Both the position numbers and the translations under genes were made by a program. The notes beneath the pieces are model-generated. The model was not told the DNA's origin, did not search any database, and saw only the letters and a list, made by a program, of their open reading frames with translations. Shown here piece by piece: positions 7,824 to 16,075 of a DNA stretch of 51,168 bases. The stretch covers positions 1 through 51,168 of the IMG/VR virus record IMGVR_UViG_3300006999_000001; one strand, written 5' to 3'. Each line of letters starts with the position of its first letter. The stretch's first letter is position 1. This DNA comes from a virus.

Positions 7824-8281
7824 CCGAGAATCACCTCAACCTTCTGCGCCTCGCTCCCGTTCCATTCGGCCTCGAGGCCGGCTTCGTGAGCGGCCCCCAT
7901 AATGAGGCCCGCGACTTCCGCGGAGGTCGCCTCCCCGCGGCCGCCGAAGCCGACGTGGATGCTGTCGACGTCGTAGGTAGCGAAGTCCTCCTCGCCCGGG
8001 AGGCTCCCGTAATTCTCGTTGAGGTCCTGCTCGTGGTAGTACGCGGCCCCCTTCACGTCGTGACCCTCATCCTCCAGCTTGTGGCAGTGGTTGTCGGCCG
8101 AGGCTGACGCGCAGCCGGTACAGCAGACCCGGCCCTCGATGGTCACTACGTTGTGCTCGCGGAGGGTCTGGAACATCTCCCGGAGCTCCTCCGGGCCCTC
8201 GTCCTCGATCACGAGGTCGTTGTATTCGGGGTCGCAGCTGTACTTCGCGGTCGTCTCGTCGGTGGTGTCGGTTTCGGTCAT
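7820..8281 (-). CDS. DUF6891-like protein
   Basis: 153 residues. VVTIEGRVCCTGCASA, then a HEQDLNENYG segment, VHVGFGG-like strands and a C-terminal GLEAEWNGSEAQKVEV stretch reproduce the layout of DUF6891 proteins (CC-x-C near the middle, YHQQD, G--V-WDGS near the end). The biochemical role of that family is not established as far as I know. It is the first gene behind its own leftward promoter (8320-8346) and leader (GAGGGTAACAGGCTATG). Confidence 0.75.
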   Translation of the reverse strand: MTETDTTDETTAKYSCDPEYNDLVIEDEGPEELREMFQTLREHNVVTIEGRVCCTGCASASADNHCHKLEDEGHDVKGAAYYHEQDLNENYGSLPGEEDFATYDVDSIHVGFGGRGEATSAEVAGLIMGAAHEAGLEAEWNGSEAQKVEVILG

Positions 8282-8319
8282 AGCCTGTTACCCTCTATCC
8301 TCAACAACGACGGGTGACC

Positions 8320-8346
8320 CCTTAACCGTTGTCCTTCGTGTTTAAC
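8320..8346 (-). promoter_or_regulatory. Accessory operator-promoter, leftward copy 2
   Basis: Minus strand GTTAAACACGAAGGACAAC then GGTTAAGG. It drives the DUF6891-like gene and lies back to back with the late-type motif at 8393. Confidence 0.78.
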
Positions 8347-8392
8347 CGGATTCCGTGAGGGGTTTTACCAGACCAGTCAGGGGGGTGTGGCA

Positions 8393-8407
8393 GGGTATGG
8401 GTACAAA
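8393..8407 (+). promoter_or_regulatory. Late-type motif GGGTATGGGTACAAA
   Basis: Exact copy, 26 bases before the start of the protease-scaffold gene, at the switch from leftward accessory to rightward capsid genes. Confidence 0.62.
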
Positions 8408-8418
8408 CGTATGAACCG

Positions 8419-9957
8419 ATGAGTGCCGGTGGCTCAACCACCCGTCTCGCAGGTCAGTATGGAGTCGTAGGTCACCGAGCGGGCAGCTCATCCCCGCTCG
8501 GACAGGTGAAGGTGAAGGAGGACGGGACCCGCCGGCGGGAGTTGGTCGACGTCGAAACGTTGGATCAGGAGAGTCGGGAGGCCCTCGAGGCTGACGACTT
8601 CGTGATTTACGGCCGCGCCTCCGTGGAGATGTTTGACGAGGACGAGCCCTCGCAGATGCTCACGATGGAGGCCCTGGCCAAGGCGCTCCCTCAACTGTAC
8701 GAGGACGGGATTATCAGCCGCCGGCACAAGGATATCCCGGTCGGTGAGGTGATCCCCGAGCACGAGCTCGAGGAGCCTACCGACGTACAGGTGGGAGAAA
8801 ACACGCTCACCTTCGAAGCAGGAGATCGCCTCGAGACCCAGGTGGTCGAAGAGGGCGAGGCCCGGCCGGGCGACGGCGGGGGCTCCGCTTCCGAGGATGA
8901 GTTCTGGATTGTTGCCAAGCTGAAAAACGGCAGCGAGATAGCGAAGGAAACCCGACTGCGGGCCCTCGCCGGAGACCTGGACGGCTTCTCGGTCACCATC
9001 TACGCGAAAGAGTGGGAGGAGACCGAGCAGGGTCAGGTGGTCACGGAGCTGGACTGGCACGCCGTGACCATCGGCGAGGAACACAAAATCAAGAACAAGG
9101 AGTCTCGGTTCGGTGTGGCCGAGTTCAAGGCCCGGTTCGAGGACGCCCTGACGGGGGTCCTGCCGGGCAGCGGTGACGCCGGGGGAGCCAGCTCCCTGGC
9201 CGAGCAAGTACACCAGAAGGCTAACACAACAATGAGCGACCACTTCAACGGTCAGCTTTTCACGAAGGCCGGTTCCGACCTCGGCTTCGATGAGTCGCGG
9301 CTCGCAGCTGCCGCGGACCTGATGCAGAAGTCCGAGGGCTCGGACGACGAGGCCCTCCGTGAGAAGGCTGACGAGATCGCGGAACAGCACGAGGTCGACG
9401 TCGACTCCCTGGTGGCCACGGCGAAGGCTATGTTCGGGGCGGAGACGAAGGCCAACGAAGACATTTCAGCCATCCTCGAGCAGGTCGAGGAGCAAATCAA
9501 CCCCGAGGCCCGGGCGGCCCTCGAGATCGCAATGGGTGACGGAGCACCCGACGGCGATGAGGGCGGCTCGGAGGACGCCGAAGAGGCGGCCGAGGGTGAG
9601 ATGAAGGGCGAGGGCGAGGGGCCCCCGTCCGGCGACGGTGAGGAAGAGGAAGAAGAGGAAGAGGACGAGAAGGAGCTCCCCGAGGAGGCCGTCTCCAAGG
9701 AGGAGCTCGATCAGCGGCTCACCGAGCTCCAGGACTCCACGGTCAGCAAGGAGGACCTGGAGGACGTGAAGTCCGACCTCGAAGAGGCGTCGAAGTCCGC
9801 GATCAGCGAGGCCCTCCCGGGCATCGTTGAGGACGTCGGCGAAAAGATGGCCACCGGCGAGACCAGCTCCCCCGCCGGCGGTTCGACCGCGGATTCGGTC
9901 GACTACTCCGAGGACATCGCGGGAGCGTTCTCCCCGAACGGGGAGGGAGGTAACTAA
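8419..9957 (+). CDS. Prohead protease fused to scaffold
   Basis: 512 residues. Residues about 60-260 resemble a prohead maturation protease: WIVAKLKNG, LAGDLDGFSVTIYAKEWE (near 182) and LDWHAVTIGEEHKIKNKESRFGV (near 211), with a conserved His and Ser-Val core as in HK97-type proteases, which trim scaffold and capsid protein before DNA entry. From residue 272 the sequence becomes a helical, Glu-rich scaffold with a poly-Glu tract near 410. ATG 9232 in this frame, preceded by CTAACACAACA, resembles the capsid gene start (CTAACA) and may make a free scaffold. The major capsid gene follows at 2 bases. Confidence 0.82.
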   Translation: MSAGGSTTRLAGQYGVVGHRAGSSSPLGQVKVKEDGTRRRELVDVETLDQESREALEADDFVIYGRASVEMFDEDEPSQMLTMEALAKALPQLYEDGIISRRHKDIPVGEVIPEHELEEPTDVQVGENTLTFEAGDRLETQVVEEGEARPGDGGGSASEDEFWIVAKLKNGSEIAKETRLRALAGDLDGFSVTIYAKEWEETEQGQVVTELDWHAVTIGEEHKIKNKESRFGVAEFKARFEDALTGVLPGSGDAGGASSLAEQVHQKANTTMSDHFNGQLFTKAGSDLGFDESRLAAAADLMQKSEGSDDEALREKADEIAEQHEVDVDSLVATAKAMFGAETKANEDISAILEQVEEQINPEARAALEIAMGDGAPDGDEGGSEDAEEAAEGEMKGEGEGPPSGDGEEEEEEEEDEKELPEEAVSKEELDQRLTELQDSTVSKEDLEDVKSDLEEASKSAISEALPGIVEDVGEKMATGETSSPAGGSTADSVDYSEDIAGAFSPNGEGGN

Positions 9958-9959
9958 CA

Positions 9960-11255
9960 ATGAGCATCGCAGAATCTGTCAGTACGGGCCTCGGGAAGTA
10001 CGCGCACGCGCAGAACCGTGTCGCGGACGGCTTCCACTGGGCCGACTCCCTGGCGGGGCTGTACGGCAAGTCCGACAGCCTCTTCCAGAAGGCATCGTTC
10101 ACGAGTTCCGACGCCGGGATCAACAACCAGGCCTTCGGTGAGGTGCTGTGGCAGCAGGCCAACACCAAGACCCCCCTGTGGGGGATGCTCCCGAAGGTCC
10201 CTTCGGACTCCCCGGTCAACTCGATCAGCGACCCGCGGCCGCAGACCTTCCGCCGGGTGTTCAACCCGCCGGCTCACTCCTCCAACTCGGAGGGCTCGGG
10301 CTGGTCGCCCCCGGTCACCTTCGACGTCCGGGAGACGAGCGCCGACCCCCACGAGGGCGAGATGCTCTTCGAGGCGACGGTCCTGCAGCAGCTCCAGGCC
10401 GAAATCCAGGACGGGGTTCCGTTCGAGAACCTCACCCAGATCGGCGAGGAGTACTTCCAGCTGTCCCTCGAGGCCAACGGGGTCGCGGCCGCCAACGAGA
10501 GTTCGACGGGTACGGGCACGCAGTACTCGAACCTGACGGACATCGTCCCGCTGGACAAGGTCGTCTCCTCGGCTGACGAGGAGGCCAACGCGGACGACAC
10601 CGCGGGGACCGCCTACGCCGCCGGCGACACCGACGTTTACGGTATCGACCGGTCGGCGACGGGCGACGGCGGGGCCAACGAGGCCAACCACTTCGACGCG
10701 GTGGTCGACCACAACTCGGCCGGGGGCGACCGCCAGCTGACGAAGGACCTCGTCAACGGGATGATCGAGTCCCTCGAGACGAACGGGACGGACCTCAACA
10801 ACCTCGTGATGTACACGGGGACGGACACGGCCCGGGTCCTCTCGGAGCTGCGGGAGTCGCAGTTCCGGGCGGATATGATGGCCAACGCGGTCGCGCAGTC
10901 TCTCGGTCGCGGGACCGACGAGGCGGAGGCCCGCCAGGGCGTTGAGACAAACGCCCGGATCAGTCACTGGGACGGCATCCCGGTCGTCCAGGGTCAGAAC
11001 GTAGCTTCGGACTCCCTGTCCCGAATCTACTTCCTGGATATGACCAGTATGACCGACCCGGTCACCGGTCAGCAGGTCCCCAAGCTCGGCGTCGAAGTGT
11101 ACCTCCCGATGGTCACGGAGACCGCCGGCCTCGGGCAGGCCACCAACACGCTCGCCATCGACAAGAAGGCCGATCAGGTCGGGGTGCTCACGTACCACGA
11201 ACTGGTCTGCCGTCGGGCGAACCACCAGGGCAAGCTCCGGGACCTCGCGGAGTGA
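9960..11255 (+). CDS. Major capsid protein (HK97 fold)
   Basis: 431 residues, directly behind the protease-scaffold gene, the normal order in HK97-type heads. It has an N-terminal helical segment, then a region (about 60-110) with PVNSISDPRPQTFRRVF, an acidic insertion near 200-240 and a C-terminal GVEVYLPMVTETAGLGQA segment. The start follows GGGAGGTAACTAACA, a strong ribosome site fitting a very abundant product. I place it from context and general fold pattern, not from a recognised close homologue. Confidence 0.82.
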   Translation: MSIAESVSTGLGKYAHAQNRVADGFHWADSLAGLYGKSDSLFQKASFTSSDAGINNQAFGEVLWQQANTKTPLWGMLPKVPSDSPVNSISDPRPQTFRRVFNPPAHSSNSEGSGWSPPVTFDVRETSADPHEGEMLFEATVLQQLQAEIQDGVPFENLTQIGEEYFQLSLEANGVAAANESSTGTGTQYSNLTDIVPLDKVVSSADEEANADDTAGTAYAAGDTDVYGIDRSATGDGGANEANHFDAVVDHNSAGGDRQLTKDLVNGMIESLETNGTDLNNLVMYTGTDTARVLSELRESQFRADMMANAVAQSLGRGTDEAEARQGVETNARISHWDGIPVVQGQNVASDSLSRIYFLDMTSMTDPVTGQQVPKLGVEVYLPMVTETAGLGQATNTLAIDKKADQVGVLTYHELVCRRANHQGKLRDLAE

Positions 11256-11318
11256 GGTGACCGGTGGCTTATCCTGATCCCGGAGATGCACGTACCGCCC
11301 GCGAACTACAAGCGGCCG

Positions 11319-11333
11319 GCCCCGTGAGGGGGC
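11319..11333 (+). terminator. GC hairpin after capsid gene
   Basis: GCCCC-GTGAG-GGGGC forms a five-pair stem between the capsid gene and the next structural gene. No T-run follows, so attenuation or mRNA stabilisation is as likely as termination. Confidence 0.4.
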
Positions 11334-11348
11334 GGGTCTAACAGAAAA

Positions 11349-12026
11349 ATGACGATTGCACATACCGCTTCGAACCAAGAACTGGAGGACGAGGGCGAGG
11401 ACGAGCTCACGGTGGCTGCCCTTCGGTACACCGGCCCGCAGTCGGTGTACAACACGACGGCCCTGCGGAACCAGGGGTACTTCCCGAGCGTCGGGGTACT
11501 CCAGGGCGGCCCGAACGGTGAGCCCGGCCCGTGGGTGGTCGCGCTCATCCCGAGCAAGCGCCTCGGCTTCTACGAGACCCACCGGGACCTCGAGATCGAC
11601 TACTCGAAAGAGGCGGTCGCCGAGGCCCTGGTCGAAAAGAACACGCTGCCGAGCACGGTGTTCGGCCCGAACGAGGACCCGAACGTCCGGGACCGTATCC
11701 TGGACCTCCTCGAGATGGACACCATCCCCCGGACCAACGAGGGCATCCGTGAGCAGCTTGCGGAGATCGCCGGGGAGGAAGTCGACGCGGGTCAGGAGGC
11801 CGAGGAGGAGGGCTTCGACTTCGACCTCACCCGGTCGGAGCTGTGGTCTGTCTGCAAGCCCCTGGACCCCCCGTTCGACTGGAACGGGCTCAAGGTCACC
11901 GAGGCCGAGGAGTTCCTCCAGGAGCAGGACGACGACACGGTCCGCCGGCTGGTCAACCAGCTGAAGCAGGGCGAGGACCCGAGTCTCGAAGAGGACGACG
12001 ACGCCGATAACGGAGGTGACAACTAA
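11349..12026 (+). CDS. Unknown protein after the capsid gene
   Basis: 225 residues, no family recognised. The first 80 residues look like a small beta-rich domain (ELTVAALRYTGPQSVYN, then WVVALIPSKRLGFYET); the rest is helical and ends in an acidic tail. Position right behind the capsid gene suggests a decoration, minor capsid or head-completion protein. The start is preceded by AACAGAAAA and no strong ribosome site. Confidence 0.7.
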   Translation: MTIAHTASNQELEDEGEDELTVAALRYTGPQSVYNTTALRNQGYFPSVGVLQGGPNGEPGPWVVALIPSKRLGFYETHRDLEIDYSKEAVAEALVEKNTLPSTVFGPNEDPNVRDRILDLLEMDTIPRTNEGIREQLAEIAGEEVDAGQEAEEEGFDFDLTRSELWSVCKPLDPPFDWNGLKVTEAEEFLQEQDDDTVRRLVNQLKQGEDPSLEEDDDADNGGDN

Positions 12027-12028
12027 CA

Positions 12029-12310
12029 ATGGCAGATGAGAACCTGGGGGCCCGGCAGGTGGAAGAGGTGACGCAGGACGTCACCAACCTCACCAACGCC
12101 GACAACGAGCCCCTTTCGACCTGGACTGACGACGCCGGCATCGATCAGGTGGACAACGCGCAGGTAGTGAGTCACGACGACAAGAGCTTCCTGACGAAGG
12201 TCGACCTGGCGAACGAGCAGGTGCTGGTCGTCGCGGTGGCCGACGGGTCTGTCCCCACCGCGGGGACGGACGTCGGCTCGATCACCCTCCGACTCGAAGG
12301 GCGGAGGTGA
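12029..12310 (+). CDS. Small head protein, unknown
   Basis: 93 residues, acidic N-terminal half and a beta-rich second half (FLTKVDLANEQVLVVAVADG) that would suit a capsid decoration or turret subunit. The start lies after GGAGGTGACAACTAACA, an excellent ribosome site very like that of the major capsid gene, so high expression is likely. Confidence 0.68.
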   Translation: MADENLGARQVEEVTQDVTNLTNADNEPLSTWTDDAGIDQVDNAQVVSHDDKSFLTKVDLANEQVLVVAVADGSVPTAGTDVGSITLRLEGRR

Positions 12311-12317
12311 CTGACTG

Positions 12318-12473
12318 ATGCCCTACGAGGTCCTGGACGCGAACGCAAACACCGGGGCGATGAGCACCGCGATCAGCGACTTCGCGGGAACCGTCTCGAG
12401 TGTCGACTCCGTGGAGGACGTCACCAAGCTCGGCCGAGACCGAGTAGCGATCACCGTACAGTACACTGCGTGA
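12318..12473 (+). CDS. 51-residue protein
   Basis: Short frame MPYEVLDANANTG to a C-terminal RVAITVQYTA, with GGAGGTGACTGACTG before the ATG. It ends one base before the connector gene. The size and hydrophilic alternation fit a small structural protein; no family was recognised. Confidence 0.68.
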   Translation: MPYEVLDANANTGAMSTAISDFAGTVSSVDSVEDVTKLGRDRVAITVQYTA

Positions 12474-12474
12474 T

Positions 12475-13398
12475 ATGGCTCGGACCATCTACGCACTGCC
12501 CGTCGACGTCCTCCGGAAGTTCGACCCCGGTCTGACCCAGGAGGACCTCGACTCGAATTCACTCTTCGGGAACGAGGACACCGAGCTCGTCCGGTCGTAC
12601 ATCGAAGCCGCCGAGCGGAAGTTCGACTCCCGTACCGGTCACCCGTTCCGGGAGACCCGCGAAGGGGTCAGCGGTGAGCCCCGCACCTACGAGAAGAAGG
12701 ACGCCGACTTCTGGCGCTACCAGGACGGGACGAAGATATGGCTGGATCACTACCCGGCCGTCCCTCTCTCCTCCGTGGAGGGTGACGCCCTCGAGATACG
12801 GACCGGCCGTGACACCTGGAAGGATATCACGGACGACGAGGGGACCCTGTACGAGGCCGACTGGATGGAGGGTACGATCACCATCTACGCGGCCCGGTAC
12901 AGGGGCTCCTGGAGGAACGCCTCCTTTCAGAACAACATCCGGATCAGCTACCGGCACGGGGCCTTCGGGGGTCACCCGGAGCAGGGCGGGCAGACCGAGC
13001 TCACGATTGACACCACCGGGGACGGGACCGACACCACCCTGGACGTTGAGGACGCCAGCCGGCTCCCCCCGCGGGGCATCGTGAACCTCGCCGGGAAGGA
13101 GTACGCCTTCGTGAAGAGCCGGGATGCTGACGCCGACACGATCACCGTCGACCGCGGGGTCAGGTACACCGACGCCTCGAGCTCCACGCTGGTCTCCGGG
13201 GATACCGTTCACTACTGCCCGGAGAACATCCGCGAAGCGGTCGCGGCCCGGGCGGCCCGGGAGCTCATCAAAGTCGACCACATCGGAGACAACCTCCCGA
13301 CCCCGGACGACGACCTCACCTTCTCGGACCTGATCGAGGACCTCGAGCGGGAGTGGTCAGAAGCCATCGCCGAGAACGCGGAGGCCACGCTCCTATGA
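12475..13398 (+). CDS. Head-tail connector (adaptor) with beta-domain insertion
   Basis: 307 residues. The N-terminal VRSYIEAAERKFDSRTG and the C-terminal NIREAVAARAARELI with RSEW-like helices are typical of gp6/gp15-type adaptor proteins that bind the portal. Between them lies a beta-rich insertion (about 175-250, TTLDVEDASRLPPRGIVNLAG) making it longer than the roughly 100-residue bacterial forms. The next gene overlaps by ATGA. Confidence 0.72.
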   Translation: MARTIYALPVDVLRKFDPGLTQEDLDSNSLFGNEDTELVRSYIEAAERKFDSRTGHPFRETREGVSGEPRTYEKKDADFWRYQDGTKIWLDHYPAVPLSSVEGDALEIRTGRDTWKDITDDEGTLYEADWMEGTITIYAARYRGSWRNASFQNNIRISYRHGAFGGHPEQGGQTELTIDTTGDGTDTTLDVEDASRLPPRGIVNLAGKEYAFVKSRDADADTITVDRGVRYTDASSSTLVSGDTVHYCPENIREAVAARAARELIKVDHIGDNLPTPDDDLTFSDLIEDLEREWSEAIAENAEATLL

Positions 13399-13925
13399 CA
13401 GTTGAGCTGGAGATGCAGGACTCGAAGATCGAGAGCATCTTCCCGGACCAGGACGTCCGGGTGCAGGTCGGTTTCACCACGGAGTACGCGGCCGCGGTGA
13501 ACTACGGGTCCGACCCTCACTGGCCGCCGATGAGCCCGATGGTCAGATGGACCAACAAACTCGGGTGGGAGAACTACGGCCTGAAAGCGAGCCAGTCCGA
13601 GGACGAGCTTTGGGCCGCGGTCGACCGTCGACGGACCGAGGGTGAGCCGCTTCCCGGGGCCTACTATCTCGCAGCTCACATCGCGGAGAACGGAACCAAG
13701 CCGATGCTGTACGCTTCCGACGCGTTCGTCCAGGCTCAACAGGAGGGCGAGTCCTGGGTGGAGGGTCGGAACTACGACGCCGAGACCCCCATCGTGGAGA
13801 TCGCTCAAGACTTCGGGAACTGGACACTTGAGCTCGCCAACGACAACCTGGTCCAGCGGGTCAGCTCCGCAGCGACCGGGAAGCTCCAACAGTCGGCGTT
13901 CCCGGCGGAGGTGCTGCAGAAGTGA
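13395..13925 (+). CDS. HK97 gp10-like neck protein
   Basis: 176 residues. YAAAVNYGSDPHWPPMSPMVRW, then AYYLAAHIAENGTKPMLYASDAF follows the pattern of HK97 gp10-family proteins (Y--VE-GT-PH-PP near the centre, A--I---GT-P--F at the end), which act between connector and tail terminator. The start ATG overlaps the connector stop. A non-coding unit with a leftward promoter separates it from the tail terminator gene, an unusual break in a structural operon. Confidence 0.75.
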   Translation: MTVELEMQDSKIESIFPDQDVRVQVGFTTEYAAAVNYGSDPHWPPMSPMVRWTNKLGWENYGLKASQSEDELWAAVDRRRTEGEPLPGAYYLAAHIAENGTKPMLYASDAFVQAQQEGESWVEGRNYDAETPIVEIAQDFGNWTLELANDNLVQRVSSAATGKLQQSAFPAEVLQK

Positions 13926-13968
13926 CCCGAGACTGCCGGACTCCGGCCGTGTCGTCCCCGATATCGGG

Positions 13969-14160
13969 CGAACGACAGGGGGGCCACAGTCGCGCACAGT
14001 CGCCTCGTGTGGCCGAGGAGGACCGGTCCGTAGCCTACCCCCTGGAGAAGTTTTCTCGGGATTCGGCCTCGTCGGGGTCTGTACCCCGTGAAAACAGCCG
14101 TCTCGGAGTTTTCGGGGGTTCGTTTCACCGGCTCCGTCGGGTGGTGGCAAGTCGGCTGCC
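13969..14160 (-). ncRNA. Candidate small RNA locus, copy A
   Basis: This stretch aligns without gaps to 40120-40311. Conserved blocks on the plus strand include 14004-14023, a 34-base identity at 14027-14060 (key core CTACCCCCTGGAGAAG), 14109-14131 and 14140-14153. At the right edge a leftward accessory promoter (14184-14210) points into it, so the likely product is a minus-strand RNA starting near 14160. On that strand ACCCCC and GGGGGT could pair, and CCTCG-GCCACA-CGAGG forms a hairpin. Changes between copies hit all three codon positions, and the open frames give Arg/Pro-rich products unlike other proteins here. The 3' end is not defined. Confidence 0.55.
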
Positions 14161-14183
14161 CCCACGTCGGACGACGGGTGACC

Positions 14184-14210
14184 CCTTAAGGGTTGTCCTA
14201 CGTGTACAAC
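14184..14210 (-). promoter_or_regulatory. Accessory operator-promoter, leftward copy 3
   Basis: Minus strand GTTGTACACGTAGGACAAC then CCTTAAGG. No leftward gene with the usual GAGGTAACAGG leader follows it; instead it faces the conserved non-coding unit. Confidence 0.72.
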
Positions 14211-14226
14211 CGCGGGGTGTTCGGCC

Positions 14227-14745
14227 GTGACCCGGCCGACCTACGACGTCCAGGAGCTCACCATCGAGGGGGCTGACGGGACCTCCGGCTTCGAGGGCGA
14301 GTGGTCGAATCACAACACCGGCCCGGACGGTGACCCGGTACAGCAACCGCGGTTCATCGATATGGAAGCGCCGGGGCCGAGCGAGTCTTCACGGGCCCTC
14401 CCGTCAGACAAGCGGACCACCCCGCTCGTGTACGTTCACGATGAGTCCCCCACCAACATCGAGTGGGGTGACGTGACTCACTCCTCGCAGGACTACGAGT
14501 TCGCGGTGAGGATGGAGATCGTGATCGCCGACGAGATGGACGGCCGCTCCGGGAAGAAGCAGCGGAACGCCGTGGTACACGTCCTCGAGAACATCCGGGA
14601 GGCTCACCGGGCTCCCGTCGACGGTGTGTTCGGCTCGGCGTTCGGCGAGCTCAACCTCGTGAACATCGACAACACGCCGACCCGCTTCTCGAACCAGTGG
14701 CGGGCGTACTACGACATCCAGTACGAGGCCTTCGGTGTTATCTGA
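14227..14745 (+). CDS. Probable tail terminator protein
   Basis: 172 residues, GTG start. It lies between the gp10-like protein and the tail tube, the usual place of the tail terminator that caps tube growth. The YEFAVRMEIVIADEMDGRSGKKQRN segment followed by a helix and a C-terminal RAYYDIQYEAFGVI strand fits the alpha/beta fold of that group. No close family match is claimed. It starts just outside the leftward promoter of copy A. Confidence 0.62.
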   Translation: MTRPTYDVQELTIEGADGTSGFEGEWSNHNTGPDGDPVQQPRFIDMEAPGPSESSRALPSDKRTTPLVYVHDESPTNIEWGDVTHSSQDYEFAVRMEIVIADEMDGRSGKKQRNAVVHVLENIREAHRAPVDGVFGSAFGELNLVNIDNTPTRFSNQWRAYYDIQYEAFGVI

Positions 14746-14756
14746 CCCGGCTGGAC

Positions 14757-14771
14757 GGGTATGGGTACAAA
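14757..14771 (+). promoter_or_regulatory. Late-type motif GGGTATGGGTACAAA
   Basis: Exact copy, 24 bases before ATG 14781 and just after the preceding stop codon. Confidence 0.6.
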
Positions 14772-14780
14772 GATAGAACT

Positions 14781-15038
14781 ATGCTCCGAGCACTCCGGGC
14801 CGGCCGACTCAACACGGCCCCCCAGGACGACGAGGGGGAAACCCCGTTCCCGGAACACCGCGGCTTCCGGGAGGAGCTCACCTACGACGAGGGTGAGGAG
14901 TTCGACATCCGAGAGAAAGTGACCGCCGACTTCGCGGGCCTCTCTCCGCAGCAGGCCGGGAAGGTAGCGAAGAAGGTGGAGGGCCTGCTCGCGGATCAGA
15001 ACCCGCACTTCGAGATCGCCGATCAGGAGGACGACTAA
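14781..15038 (+). CDS. Small protein upstream of the tail tube gene
   Basis: 85 residues beginning MLRALRAGRLNTAPQ; the second half (VTADFAGLSPQQAGKVAKKVEG) is helical and acidic. A longer in-frame version starts at 14697 inside the preceding gene but would run through the late-type motif, so 14781 is preferred. Role unknown; co-expression with the tube protein is expected from 3-base spacing. Confidence 0.72.
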   Translation: MLRALRAGRLNTAPQDDEGETPFPEHRGFREELTYDEGEEFDIREKVTADFAGLSPQQAGKVAKKVEGLLADQNPHFEIADQEDD

Positions 15039-15041
15039 CCG

Positions 15042-16064
15042 ATGAGCATCAACATCCCACACCCGTACAAGTCCGAAAAGTCAGAAATAAAGCTCGCCAT
15101 CGAGGCCGCGCAGAAGGGCGAAGTCACCGTCGAACGATACCCGGGCTTCCTGCAAGGTGAGCAGGAGCTGCCCGACCCCGAGATCGACCTCACCGAGGAA
15201 CACTACGTCGGCGGAGGCCGCGACCCCTACGAGCAGACCGAGGGGCAGTGGGGCTTCGACGCCGGCTCCCTCACGATGGTCCCGTACGACGGCTGGCCCA
15301 TCGCCTGGGCTATGGGGGTCGACACCGTCGCGGCCGACACGCCGTCGGCCGGGCTGACGCAGCACACGATCACCCGGAAGCAGGACGGGCCCCCGCCGAC
15401 CGCGACGATGGAGGCCGCCTACCTCGGTCGGGGCGGCTCCCAGGACGACTTCGTGAGGACCTTCCTGGGCTGTTACCCGGGCTCGGCGAGCATCGAGGTC
15501 AGCAACGACGGGAAGCTCACCGTCTCGGCTGACGTCCAGGCCCTGGGGATCACCGACGACACGCCGCACTCCACGGTCACCTCGGTATCGCTGCCGGACC
15601 GCGAGCCCTGGAAGTTCGACAAGGTGAGCTCGAACCTGGACCTCAAGTTCGGCGGGGCGAGTAACCAGTTCGCTCGGGTGACCGACTTCACCTTCGAGAT
15701 CGCCAACAACCCGACCGCCGAGTACTATATGGAGAGCTCCGAGGCTCCCGAGCCGTACGAGATTCTGTACGGGAACGGCGGGTACACCTGGGACGTGACC
15801 ATCGCGGTCAGGGACAACTCCATCTACAACGAGCTGGTCAACTCCGGCGGGACCTTCACGGCGACGATGGAGTTTGCCAAGAACGGCGGGGACGAGACGC
15901 TCAAGTTCGAGGGCGTCGACTGCAAGCTCCCGAACGGGGCCCACCCGGTTCCCGAAGAGGGGAAGGTGGAGACGGAAATCTCGCTCAACCCCCGGCAGAC
16001 CACGATCACCGTGGTCGACGGGACCGAGACCGACTCGTACCTGACCGCGGGGACCGCGGTGTGA
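15042..16064 (+). CDS. Major tail tube protein
   Basis: 340 residues, beta-rich and acidic. Features such as GSLTMVPYDGWPIAWAMG, repeated strand-turn-strand segments and the closing SGGTFTATMEFAKNGGDETL fit tail tube proteins, which stack as hexameric rings. Its place before the chaperone pair and tape measure is the standard one. The start is preceded by GGAGGACGACTAACCG. Confidence 0.75.
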   Translation: MSINIPHPYKSEKSEIKLAIEAAQKGEVTVERYPGFLQGEQELPDPEIDLTEEHYVGGGRDPYEQTEGQWGFDAGSLTMVPYDGWPIAWAMGVDTVAADTPSAGLTQHTITRKQDGPPPTATMEAAYLGRGGSQDDFVRTFLGCYPGSASIEVSNDGKLTVSADVQALGITDDTPHSTVTSVSLPDREPWKFDKVSSNLDLKFGGASNQFARVTDFTFEIANNPTAEYYMESSEAPEPYEILYGNGGYTWDVTIAVRDNSIYNELVNSGGTFTATMEFAKNGGDETLKFEGVDCKLPNGAHPVPEEGKVETEISLNPRQTTITVVDGTETDSYLTAGTAV

Positions 16065-16075
16065 GGTGACGCTCG

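Noticed and set aside
11286-11327. Tiny gene of 13 codons after the capsid gene
   Set aside because: There is a GGAG before the ATG, but the frame is too short to support and overlaps a hairpin.
9954-12029. Long leftward open frame opposite the capsid genes
   Set aside because: Same antisense artefact; product is Val/Leu/Arg-rich without any recognisable domain.
13922-14230. Rightward 102-codon frame with GTGA overlaps at both ends over copy A
   Set aside because: Its partner frame in copy B has no matching start, substitutions do not favour third positions, the product is Arg-rich, and its end is only the reverse reading of the promoter.
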